In this document: positions 46,676 to 57,104 of the stretch, in pieces
How positions within the stretch are numbered: position 1 is the stretch's first letter
Layout: each line of letters begins with the position of its first letter
Assembly: GCA_015680685.1 (NCBI GenBank)
Contig: MNCI01037735.1
Location: 120,880-184,879 of the forward strand
Source of the DNA: Gnetum montanum
Taxonomy: Eukaryota; Streptophyta; Gnetopsida; Gnetales; Gnetaceae
Length of the DNA stretch: 64,000 nucleotides
Direction: 5' to 3'
Program-made: the position numbers and the translations under genes
The notes under the pieces: model-generated
What the model was told of the DNA's origin: nothing
The model's database searches: none
The model's input: the letters and a program-made list of their open reading frames with translations, nothing else

Positions 46676-47075
46676 AAGGACCTTCCTCACTTCCTACTTT
46701 TTCCTCCCTTGTTTCGTCGGAATGGTGGTGGCTCTTTAGGGATGCATTCCTATTACTTCAAGTGGATGGATTGGCTGAATGCATTAATGCGAAGTCACTG
46801 GATGTGGTTTTTTTGAGGCCGGACTTGGAATGGGATCTACTAAGTCACATTAATCATTAAATACACAAGGGGCTGTACACCACCTTGTTCTTGAGATTCC
46901 ATTTCATCCTCTTCTTTCCATCATTCTTTCTCCATTGTTCACCTCATTGTCAGTTGTATCATTAGTGTATATTTTGGTTGAAGCATTTTCTTTTTGGTAA
47001 ATTCTTGTGGTTAAGACTTTAACTCTTGTTCCAAATGACATTCCCAGAGCCTACAAACTCTTTGAATGTGGGTTT

Positions 47076-47126
47076 GTCAAGGCATTAAGGGCATAAGCCT
47101 GCTTTGGGGAGGACCCATTGGCATTC
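47076..47126 (+). other. Conserved box with ctttggggaggac in element G
   Basis: A roughly 50-bp block, aaggcattaagggcataagc followed by ctgctttggggaggacc. Copies at 7471-7510 (B, minus), 17200-17252 (C), 26992-27042 (D) and 37921-37970 (E, minus). In all five it lies in the 3' region ahead of the acceptor-like site or the internal promoter. Function unknown. Confidence 0.55.
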
Positions 47127-47381
47127 CTTTTTGGTGCACCAGTTAAATTATTTCCCTTAACATTGTTGCAATCAACTCTATTTTNNNNNNNNNNNNNNNN
47201 NNNNNNNNNNNNNNNNNNNNNNNNNNNNNNNNNNNNNNNNNNNNNNNNNNNNNNNNNNNNNNNNNNNNNNNNNNNNNNNNNNNNNNNNNNNNNNNNNNNN
47301 NNNNNNNNNNNNNNNNNNNNNNNNNNNNNNNCATTGTGATTCATTTACCCTTGCTAATATAAGACTGTGTTGTGTGTGCAG

Positions 47382-47608
47382 ATGGCAATCATACAACAAC
47401 GGATTGGATCTGGAGGGAACACTTAGCATGGATCAGTGCTAAAGCAGTTATGCAAGGAACAAGATTGATGGCACACTTACGAATGGACAACAATAGGCGT
47501 AATCCTAGTGTTGGCAGCAGCAGACTTCTTCTCTCTTCTCTCTTCTCTCTTAGCTGCCAAATAAGGCCTGAATTCAAATGTATAATGTGTTTACCCTTGT
47601 TGTCATGA
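47382..47608 (+). pseudogene. Possible 3' exon of element G after a conserved acceptor site
   Basis: gttgtgtgtgcag ends at 47381, the same sequence as in B. The open frame after it reads ADGNHTTTDWIWREH, then a block ending LRMDNNRRN and a Ser/Leu-rich end, closing at TGA 47606-47608. B keeps the same residues in the same frame for the first part. No family was recognised. A run of N (47185-47331) hides the sequence just upstream. Confidence 0.42.
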
Positions 47609-47752
47609 ACACCAGTTTTGTCATGTTCTGTAATGATGATCCATTCACATGTCATCCCATTCACCATTAGTTCCATTCAAGTTAATAATCCCATACCTTC
47701 CCAATATTATGTAAGGAACTTGAGGACGAGTTTTTATTTAGTCATGGGGGTA

Positions 47753-48556
47753 TGATGGGACGCGATATCGCATCTGTTGTGATATCGTGGCATTCCCTGC
47801 GATATCGCATACGCGATATCACAACATGTCGCCAATTCTATAAATAAGAGGTAGCTCTCCCTTGTTTCACCATCTAGATCTAGACCTTAGCCAAACTCTT
47901 GCCATTTTTCCATTCCAGAGTTAGAATAATTTCCATGTGCCCGCAGTAGGAGTCCCAAAGTGAACGAATCTTTATTTGAGCAATTTTGTACCTGAGCACA
48001 CGTTTGTGTACGGAAATAAAGATGAACTTTTGGATAAAGCTTGCAATGCATGAACTAAGCTAATGAGGATTTAATTACTGTTGAATGTTTAAATTCTTCC
48101 TTAGGACTTAATCTCTCTCAACCCTCAACTCTCATAGTTAAGTGCATTCAATATGACCGCTTCGAGCACGTGTGTTACGCTTGGTAATCCTAGTAACGAA
48201 TAGCGTTTGGTAATCCCAGTAGCGTTGCATTGGTTCAGGGTATGAAACGGCAAGTGGGAACAGATACTGATGCTAGGGTAATTGAAGCTTAGTTAGTTAA
48301 AGTTAGTTACTTAGTTTCTTCACCCTTTCCTCTCTTAGCATAGGGGATAAAAACATAAAAGATATAAAAATCATATACCTCAAGCTCACTTAACCATACA
48401 ACCGTGACAAATACAAGTGAGCTTGGGAACACAACAACTGATTAACCTTAGGTGTTCTATAGGCGTGTAGGCACTTAGTCTGCAAAGTTCGACCGGATCG
48501 CTTGTGTAACGCTCGTATTCGTATGGTTGAGTGTAGGGGTACCTCGCCACTCATCA
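47753..48556 (+). repeat. 3' LTR of element G with preceding purine tract
   Basis: The purine tract tttagtcatgggggta ends at 47752. The 804-bp LTR runs from tgatgggacg to actcatca; TATA box tataaataagagg near 47840. U3 here has one more gatatc block than the 5' LTR. Confidence 0.92.
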
Positions 48557-48561
48557 ATCAT

Positions 48562-49226
48562 GTATGTTTTAGTCCAAAGTGAGGCATATGATGTTGTCCT
48601 AATTCTACGTTATTCCTAATAACAGAAAAGATAAATTGATTAAACTAATAATGAAAGCAAAACCTAAATTAGCCTATGGTGATGGTATCCATCCTTAACC
48701 ATCCATACACATCTTGGACTTCATGGGATTACTATTGGGCATGTCAAGTATTCGCACTTAAACGCTCGTGATTAAGGTGTACACATTCTGCTTAATGATA
48801 GGAAAAGTAAATAACAATAAATCGAACTATTAACTAAATAAGGCATTAAATAATTAAAACAACAAAAATTAATCTAAGTGAATGCTGCAATGATGAAAGT
48901 ATTCTTGATCTTTCTTGTCGGTCATGCATGTGTCAAAGTACGTCACACTTGAACAAAGGTGCCATGTAATTATAAACGTTATACTATGGGCATGCACTAG
49001 GAAATACTAGCTTGAAAGAAAGAAACTAAAAACTAAAAACTAAACTACCAAAAGAACTAGAAAAAAAGAACTTCACTCCAAACTGGCAACTGTGCACCTA
49101 AGTGTTGTATTTATAGGCTAACACAGGAATCACAATATTGCATATACAATATCGTATCCAGACCATGATATCGTGTGCTCGATATTGCATACCCAATATT
49201 GGGGCTTGGAAAATAGTGATTCATCA
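48562..49226 (-). repeat. Element E 5' LTR, remainder after G
   Basis: Resumes the LTR interrupted at 41699 and is colinear with 33246-34056 from gtttagtcc onward. Ends gattcatca, then the duplication ccaag. Confidence 0.88.
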
Positions 49227-49231
49227 CCAAG

Positions 49232-49659
49232 TATTATGTTTCTAGGCAAACCAAGCAATAATACTATTGGAATTACCAAGTGAATATGTGTTTATACTCG
49301 AGACTAGTTGCATTCATTTTGCTAATTGATTAACATGCATGGAAATGTAAATATTAACTAAGTACATAGAAAGTAAATCTATTCTAAGTTAAAATACTAT
49401 AATGAATATGAATCAATCTTGATCTTATTACCATTCATGGAATGTGTTCAGGTACAATGCCACTTGAATAAAATGTTGTATAACTAACTCAAATCCACAC
49501 TATGGGCACTTACTAACTATTTTCTAAGATTACAGAATAAAACTACAAGAGTTTGGCTACATTATTGACCAGACTATGCCAAATACATTGCAGGTGCTCA
49601 CATATTTATAGACAAATATAGGCATTGCGTTGATGGGGATGTGTTAATGCATTTGGTTG
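49232..49659 (-). repeat. LTR F, middle part
   Basis: Continuation of the LTR starting at 32885; minus-strand TATA near 49606. Ends at ggttg where H inserted. Sequence up to about 53087 (52860-53087) is its U3, with cgatgaggatgtgtcgatg-type repeats and gatgtagca units. The exact end is uncertain. Confidence 0.6.
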
Positions 49660-52600
49660 TGATGAGCAACAAGGTATCCCTACCCCAACCATACGAATCA
49701 TAAGCGTTCACATGCAATCCGGTTGAATTCCGTGGATGGGACTAGTTATGCATCTAGATCATTATGCCTAGATTGCAATTTGTTGTCTTACCACTTGGGA
49801 CTAGTGGTAGCTTTAGCACATATGGTTTAGTCTCGAGTGAGGCATATGATTCTTAATGTTGGTTGGCCTTAAGATACTCCTAATGATAATAAAGAAATTA
49901 ATTGTTTAATCTAATTAATAATGGAAAGTAATGTCTAAACTAGCCTACGTGCAATGAGTATTCATTCTTAACCTTCCATACATGCCTTGGACTTTGCGTA
50001 ACTCCCACTTGGATTACCAAGTGTACTGTTACTGGGCGTACCAAACAATAACACTACTAGGTTACCAAGTAATTACACTTAAGTGCTTGCAATTAGTTGT
50101 ACTCATTCTACTTAACAACAAAAAATGATAAAGAGTAACAAATGATGAACATTAACTAAAGAAAAGAGTAAGCATTTAAGTAATTAAAAATAGTAATAAA
50201 GCTAAGTGGATGCTGCAATGATGGAAGTAATCTTAATCTTTATTGCCAAACATGTAATGTATCCAAGTATATCACACTCGAATAAGGATGTCATACAATC
50301 ACTTAACATCACACTGCGGGCATGCACTAGAAACTAACAAAACTTGAAATATATCAAAATCTATGAATCTATCTATCTATATATTCCAATCGTGCACCCA
50401 AGTGTGACATCATAGCTCTGATATCAGATACTTGATATTGCAGCCTTGCAAAACATGACTCATCATACTAAATGAAAATTCATCCTTGAGTTAAACAAAA
50501 ATGAGGAATAAGTTCTTTACAAAATATTGGGAAGGTATGGGATTATTGACTAACTTAAATAAGCATACAACTTGACTCTTTCATGCTGCAGTGGATTTTA
50601 CACAAAATGGACACATCATGACAAAATAACAAAACAACAAAACTGGGGAAGCTCATGTAGTTCTTGGAGGCGGTGGCTCCTTCATGGGTCACTTTCCCTT
50701 GTTGTCAAGCTTTTAGAATTTATAGTGATTCAGGAGTGCTTGCAACTTCTCCTCCTCTGTTCTTGGGTCATGTACCATCCAGGCTGATGAGCTGATGTGT
50801 GTTGGAATTAGCACATCCCACGAACATGGCAGCTACAGGAACATTTTGATTTACTTTCACATACAATCCTATGAACTACTGCCGTTCCTCCTCGAAAGAT
50901 CTGGCCTTTTCTTTTAGTTCATGATGATTTGTTAATCTTTTAGCTAGATTATAGGCTACATCTCTTTACCCATGGTAGCAAGCCTTACTTGTTCCTAATT
51001 TTAAGTTTGCCATGTGGAGTTTTTGTAAAGTATTTTTCCTATCTACAAACTCTTCTTCATACAAGGCATAAGTGGCTACTACTTCTTATTCCAACTCATT
51101 TTTGGACTAACCTACAGTTAACATGGCAAGGTTAGCATAGCGAAGGTTAGCTAATGCCATGTACCCTTTCAAATCTTTAATCTGTAGGTCCTTGTTCTTT
51201 ACTTCTGCTTGGTGGACCAGGGCATAGCTGTCCAAGATGGGCTACCAGTTAGGATTCTACGCTAACATGGAATTGATATAGGCTTTTTCCATCTAGATTT
51301 TTTTTCATTAATTTGTTTGTACATGCCAATTTGGTCCTAGAAGTGCTCCTTCAACTTTTCATGCTTCTTGGCTTTATTTTTCCACGCACTTATCTCGATT
51401 GCAGATTTTTGATGTATTGTGCAAACCTCCTCCATTGAGAGGGTTCGATTCTCTTTGGCCAATCTACTTATATCCTGGTTAACCCTCACTAGTTGCTCTG
51501 TCAACTAGTGGATACTTTCTTCTAAAATGTTTTTTTTTTCTCAACAATGATCAACCTGGCATTATCAATAGTAAGTTGCTTGTTCTCCTCTTGTGTAGTG
51601 GTTAATTCCTTCTTATGGGTATATGCTCGAGCTTCGATAGCTAAGGCATTCCAGATTGCTTTCTCCTTTTCTTGTTCAATAACTTTATTCTGTTCAATCA
51701 ATCGACCTAGTTGCTCTATTTGGAATTGTTCTAATTGATCAGGTGCAACGAATTGGGAAGGATCCCTTCTTTCAACTCTTAGGGCGACAAGCTCTTGTTG
51801 CAATCTATGCACTTTTGCTTCTACATGCTCTACCCTAGTCTCTACCATGACCAGTTTTCCTTTTGTGGTGATGAGGTTAAATTGTACGATAGTGACATCA
51901 CTGGGGATGTTAAATAGAGTTTTGATTACTTGTCTAGTCACGCCTGTCATGCGGGCAGCCTAGGTTTAATCCCTGGTAATAGTGCCAATGATGAGCGATG
52001 AGGTACCCCTATGCCCAACCATACGAATCATACGCATTCATGCTTGATTTAGTCAAATTTCATGGATGGGACTAGTTATGCATCTAAATCGTTATGCCTT
52101 GATCATAGTTCGTTGTCTTCCCACTTAGGACTAGTGGTAGCTTTATCACGTATGCTTTAGTCTCGAGTGAGGCATATGATTCTTGATGTTATTTGGCCCT
52201 AAGCTACTCTTAATGATAATAAAGAAACTAATTGTTTAATCTAATTAACAATGGAAAGTAAAGTTTAAACTAGCCTACGTGCAATGAGTATCCATTCATA
52301 ACCTTTCGTACATGCCTTGGACTTCGCGTAACTACTGTTAGGATTACCAGGTGTACTGTTACTAGGCATACCAAATGATAACACTATTGGATTACCAAGT
52401 AATTACACTTAAGTGCTTACGATTAGTTGTACTCATTCTACTTAACAACAGAAAATGATAAAGAGCAACAAATGATGACCATTAACTAAAGAAAATAGTA
52501 AGCATTTAAGTAATTAAAAACAGTAATAAGGCTAAGTGGACACTACAATGATGGAAGTAATCTCGATCTTTATTGTTGAACATGTAACGTGTCCAAGTAT

Positions 52601-52859
52601 GTCACACTTGAATAAGGATGTCATGCAATCACTTAACATCACACTGTAGACATGCACTTGAAACTAAAAAAAACTTGAAATTTATCAAAATCTATGAATC
52701 TATCTATATCTATCTGTATATCCCAACCATGCACCCAAGTGTGGTATTTATAGGCTAGCACTGAAGGGGTGATATCGGATCCTTCGGAGGTTATGCCTCG
52801 ATATTGGATACCCGACATCGTGGCTCTAATATCATAGCCTTGCAAAACATAACTCATCA
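49660..52859 (-). mobile_element. Element H: miniature derivative keeping only the coiled-coil end of the extra ORF
   Basis: LTRs 49660-50466 (3') and 51989-52859 (5'); flanks ggttg (49655-49659) and agttg (52860-52864), one mismatch. A tRNA-Asp-type primer site TTGGCACTATTACCAGGGA lies at 51970-51988. The 1.5-kb interior holds no gag or pol, only the C-terminal part of the extra ORF. It could move only by using proteins of another element. Confidence 0.88.
50653..51960 (-). pseudogene. Coiled-coil remnant of the extra ORF in element H
   Basis: Begins about 10-15 bp inside the primer site. The open part 51522-51950 includes TLFNIPSDVTIVQFNLITTK, a heptad region (RVEHVEAKVHRLQQELV, QLGRLIEQNKVIEQEKEKA) and TQEENKQLTIDN, matching C from about 29.16 kb onward. 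Downstream frames carry stops but end in the shared PPPPRTT tail with a stop at 50653-50655. The N-terminal domain is deleted. Confidence 0.75.
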
Positions 52860-53179
52860 AGTTGCATCAACAGGGATACATCGATGAGGATGTGTCGATG
52901 TAGTTAAGTTATAGTAGATGCGATATTGCATCTACGAAATAGCATATACGATGTAGTAAGCAATTGAGACACATTGATGAGGATGCTACAATGTAGATGC
53001 AACATAGCATCTACAATGTAGCATCTATGATATAGCATATACGATATCTTAGCCAACTGATACACTTGAGCAAATGATGCTTTATTATATTCCCATGGCT
53101 CAGCTACTTGACATACCAAGTCTTATCACTTATGATAAAAATTTAAGGAGCATTTTGATAGTCCAAGTTGATGTGACAA

Positions 53180-54120
53180 TGTTGAAATCACACTTGTCCT
53201 AGTTGTGAAAATATTTAAAAAGTGGGTACAATACATAGAAGGCCTTATGAAGCTTTCACACTTTGTGCTCTTCACCTTAGGCTACTATAATAACAATTCT
53301 AATGCATATGATCCCATCAAATTTCAAGTCCTTCAAGTTGCATCATATATACTTATTCAAGTAATCTCTCATTACGAAAGGCTAAATTCACATTAGTTTG
53401 ATATAACTTTAAGTTTAAGTGGATTGCCAATGTGATTAATAGCTTAACAATTTCAAGCCTTGCAACTAGGACAAATATTTCATCATAATCAATCTATTTC
53501 TTTTGTTTAAAGCTTGATACTACTAGTCTTGAATTATAGGATGATATGTTGTCTTTTTCATCATATTTAGTTTTATAAACCCACCTAGTGTTAATTACTT
53601 GTTTACCTTTGGGCATGTTTACCAAACTCTATGTTGGTTTTCATGATTTCTTGGTGCTCCTTCTTCATGGCCTCCTTCCATACTTTTAACTTCAATGTCT
53701 TCTTTACATTTGATGGCTCATGTGCAAGGGCTGCATATGTAACATGAGTAGTTGCATAACTTCTTGTGAGTCTACTGTTGAAGTTGTTGTCTATCATGAG
53801 TGATGGTGGGTAGTCTCTTACTACCCAATGCCTTGGTTCATAGATGTCTTCCTTCTTTTTCTCTTATTGGATATTGTTGCTTGTTGCTTTAAAGAAAGAA
53901 TCAAACCCTGTAGTGTGTTCATCAAACAACATACTTCTAAAGCAAGATCACTTATTCTCTAATGCACCCATTTATATTGGTATCATAGCCCATGAAAATA
54001 GATTTTATGCATGGGTTAGCTAGTTTCCTTACAAAAGCATTAGGGACTTTTACATAATGCACACACTCAAACACTTTGAGGTATGAAAGATTTGGCACCT
54101 TGCCAATAAAAATACATTAA
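53180..54120 (-). pseudogene. Ty1/copia integrase C-terminus and RT fragment
   Basis: The minus strand reads, with stops, PNLSYLKVFECVHYVKVPNAF (about 54.1 kb), IFMGYD, MLFDEHTTGFDSFF, then ALAHEPSNVKKTL, WKEAMKKEHQEI, TRWVYKTKYDEKDNI, SYNSRLVVSSFKQKK, IDYDEIFVLVARLE, LAIHLNLKLYQTNVN. These are the copia markers around the integrase/RT junction. No LTRs nearby. Confidence 0.85.
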
Positions 54121-54649
54121 AAGAATCATATAGAAATACAATGATGCCTCAAGTGTAACTTGAATTTGTGATTCTTACCTAACAAAATGTCACTTTTTAA
54201 AAGATAACTAAAGCCCTTCTAAAGGGTTGAAATAAATTTTCTATAGATATCCAAAGTGTGTTTGGGTTTTTGGGGTCAGTAGGGTGTTGGGGGTGGGGGT
54301 GGTTGCGAGGCAGGGGTGGAGGAGGAGGGTGGGTGTCAGAATTCGAAATAAGTGAAACATAGGTATAGCCAAGATATATAATCAAATTAAAACTTTAAAC
54401 AATGAGATGTTAAACAATCAAATTAAAACTTTAAACAATGAGATGTATGGGTTTTGGTCATAGGTTTGATTCTCCTAGGTTGCACTAAGTTATAAATTTC
54501 TATAAATCTTAGGGTGTACCTATGTTTTAATTATTTAGGGTTAAACAATAACATATTACCCTGGTAGTAGTAATAAGACACTTGATTTAGTAGCTCCACG
54601 TCATGGATTCAATTTCGATGGACAATGTCGAATTATATAAAGTTCTAAT
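54121..54649. other. Intergenic stretch before the host gene
   Basis: Contains a G-rich run on the plus strand (54270-54340, several blocks of three to five G) and a tandem duplication of a 36-bp unit (54380-54415 and 54416-54446). No gene seen. Confidence 0.6.
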
Positions 54650-57104
54650 TAAAGTTATTCCATCTTTCACTTATTTTGACCCCAAATCGAACTCCAGAAC
54701 CGAAAGGCCCTCCACTGACGCGAACTCGCATACTGGTGTTTGATGCTGCTGTCTGCGTTGTGCTTTTCTTGACTTTTCTTTTCTTGAGTGGCAAGGTTTC
54801 GCAGAGACCTGTCAAAAAGCACCGAAGCGCAAGAGCCCTCGACTGCCTCACCTTCCCAAATTTGTTAGATCTATTCGGGTTTCTTGCGGACGCTGTGCAA
54901 CATTCGTGAAACATTCATCGCCTTATTGAATTTGTCCAGGCACGGCTCGATTTCTAACTTTATCTTAATTTCCTTTCTCGACTTTGCATCGTTATGGTCC
55001 CTGCCAAAGATTGAACGTGATCGGCCTTTTACTCTCTTGCTGGTTTGTGAATTGTAACGTTTTTGAAAGTTTTAATCATATCGGCATATTATGTCTATGT
55101 CGTCTTTACGAGTAAGCGCAGTTTTTGTCCTAGATTCATTAGGGGACCTGGCATTATTTGCGCAGATGTGGTAGCGCGCAGCGTTAGATTTTGAAAGACG
55201 ATTGACGATGGATAAATTCTGTACTCTAGTAGGGTTTTTGTTTATTACTCATCTAAAGGCGAGAGCTGTATCTTTCTCGAGTTGAATGTATTAATGATAC
55301 AGAGTGGTTGTCTCGATTGGTTTTGATGAAGATCTTTGATAGATGTGATGTATAGGATGTCATCAGCCTTGGTGAGCGAAACGATTTTTCAACTGTGTTT
55401 CTAGTTATCTTATATGCGATAGCATTAAGAGAAATGACATAGAGACTGTGATCCGAGAATTAGGATTGCCACCAGAAGCGAAGTTCCAGACTTCCAGGAA
55501 CCGTTTCTCATTTTCCTTAAAAGTTTGTTGGAATTCATGTGTTATGGCATTGAACTTTACCGGTGATGCTCTCCAGATCGTTGAATATGTGCAACTAAGT
55601 GACCAGTTTCATTTATAGACATGCTAACTTAGATATTTGGTGAAATGATTTAGGGTAGAAACAAGTATTGAAGAAAGATTTTCAGAGGGTTTGATCATAT
55701 TGCAATTAGTTCAAATGGCTTGAAAAAGAAGGATAATATTGGTAAGGACATAGTGATCTGAAATTAGTACAAATGACTAATGTTTCACCTTGCAATTTTT
55801 ATGCATGTGAATCGTTTGACATTGTTATCGACAATTAGGTAAGTCAAATTACAGACGATGGTTTTAGATAGCTTATTTGTCAGGGAAATGTGTAACAGTT
55901 TGTTATGCATTGAGATCCTAGCTGTGCCACTCAAGGGAAATGTAGAAGTATGTAGTGAAATATATGAGGCTAGGTGAGAAAGCAGACTTTAAAAATATTG
56001 CCAGTTCATGATAAAAACTGTGATGCAATGATGATGTGTTCCAGGAGAACCACCCTAATAATATTCTATTAGGAAAGTTGTCATTGAATATAGTAATCCC
56101 AAATTGGATGAATGAAAATGTTATTGAAGTAATGTAAAGGATCTTGAGTTTACAGTCTCCTTGTCAAAAATTCCTTTCGAAAATGGCTAGCAAGTTTTGA
56201 ACTTTCCTGAAAAAGCCCTCATTTGGGAGATAGCATTCTACTGTGTTATCTAGGTGAGACTATTTTTTGTGTAGCGATTTGTTTGTGATGTAGATTTGTA
56301 CTGTAGATGAGTTTGCTGGTTGAAACAAAATAAAAATTTTAAGATAAGGTTTCAAAAGGTACAGCAACATGTTGACATGGCTATTTGTAACACGTCAGTA
56401 CAGCTGTTGATGCCTAGTAAAGAAATTTTTTCACTACCTGTTTGATTGAGTACCAGCGATAACTGACTTCTCAAATCATTGTCATCATTAACATTATCCC
56501 ATCAATATGTGGTGACCTGTTAAGGTAGGTAGGTGGTTTGGCAGTTATCTTATGGTTAGCTGTCTTTATGACTCTGGTTTGAATGAATGTTTTTTTCTAT
56601 GGACTTGAACCTAATTGATCTAGATGAAACTTTCTATCGTCACATCAAAGTGTGCTACATTCCAAAGAAGCACTACCTGAGCAAAACAGTGTTGGTATTA
56701 ATTCTAGGCAAGAATTAAGAGTTGTTGGTGCAGACTATTGAGGTGTTTTTTGACTGTCTAAAGACTACCGTGACAGCAATTCTATATCTTTATCAAGATG
56801 AATTCCTAAATATATTTGTATTCTGATTTGTATTATTTATCAGGAATTGATATAAAATTTTGTTAGGATCTTGTATTACCTCTGTAGTTGTTTTCAGTTT
56901 CCAACCTATTTGATGTGTTTCACTGATAGAGTAACTTATCTTGTTGGTGTTAACCGGCTATAATGTATTTTTATTTTTATTTTTGACAACCATATGTTTA
57001 AATTTTGCATATTTCAGTTAGCAATATGCTTGGAGAAATGTTAACATTTTTTGGACTTGTTTGGATGTTTATTTTGGAGCTTAGGTTACAGTTTTATCCA
57101 TACA
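54650..57104 (+). promoter_or_regulatory. Probable promoter, 5' leader exon and leader intron of the ZNF598-like gene
   Basis: GC content rises at 54.65-55.2 kb, as in a plant leader exon, and then falls to intron-like AT-rich sequence. Two acceptor candidates precede the start: atttcag ending at 57017 and ggttacag ending at 57091. An in-frame stop at 57042-57044 rules out an N-terminal extension beyond it. The transcription start and the leader donor site cannot be fixed. Confidence 0.45.

Larger units (their letters stand above)
41700..48556 (+). mobile_element. Element G: gag-protease-only Athila-like element nested in the E LTR
   Basis: Paired LTRs 41700-42484 and 47753-48556, very similar. 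Flanks gtcat (41695-41699) and atcat (48557-48561) differ at one position. Contains gag and protease, then jumps near 45.93 kb straight to the pol-end motif; RT, RNase H and integrase are absent. Of all gag copies in the window this one has the fewest breaks, in line with its innermost position. Confidence 0.92.
33246..49226 (-). mobile_element. Element E: pol-less Athila-like element with extra 3' ORF; contains element G
   Basis: LTRs at 33246-34056 (3') and 41541-41699 plus 48562-49226 (5', split by G). Perfect 5-bp duplications ccaag at 33241-33245 and 49227-49231. Transcript order: 5' LTR, primer site, a diverged gag, then directly the pol-end purine motif (38941-38955), noncoding region, internal U3-like segment, extra ORF, purine tract, 3' LTR. 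No protease, RT, RNase H or integrase sequence remains. Length without G is about 9.1 kb. Confidence 0.9.

Noticed and set aside
54676-54909. 77-codon ORF upstream of the gene as a small protein
   Set aside because: It overlaps an ORF on the other strand, has no homology I recognise, and lies in likely leader or promoter sequence.
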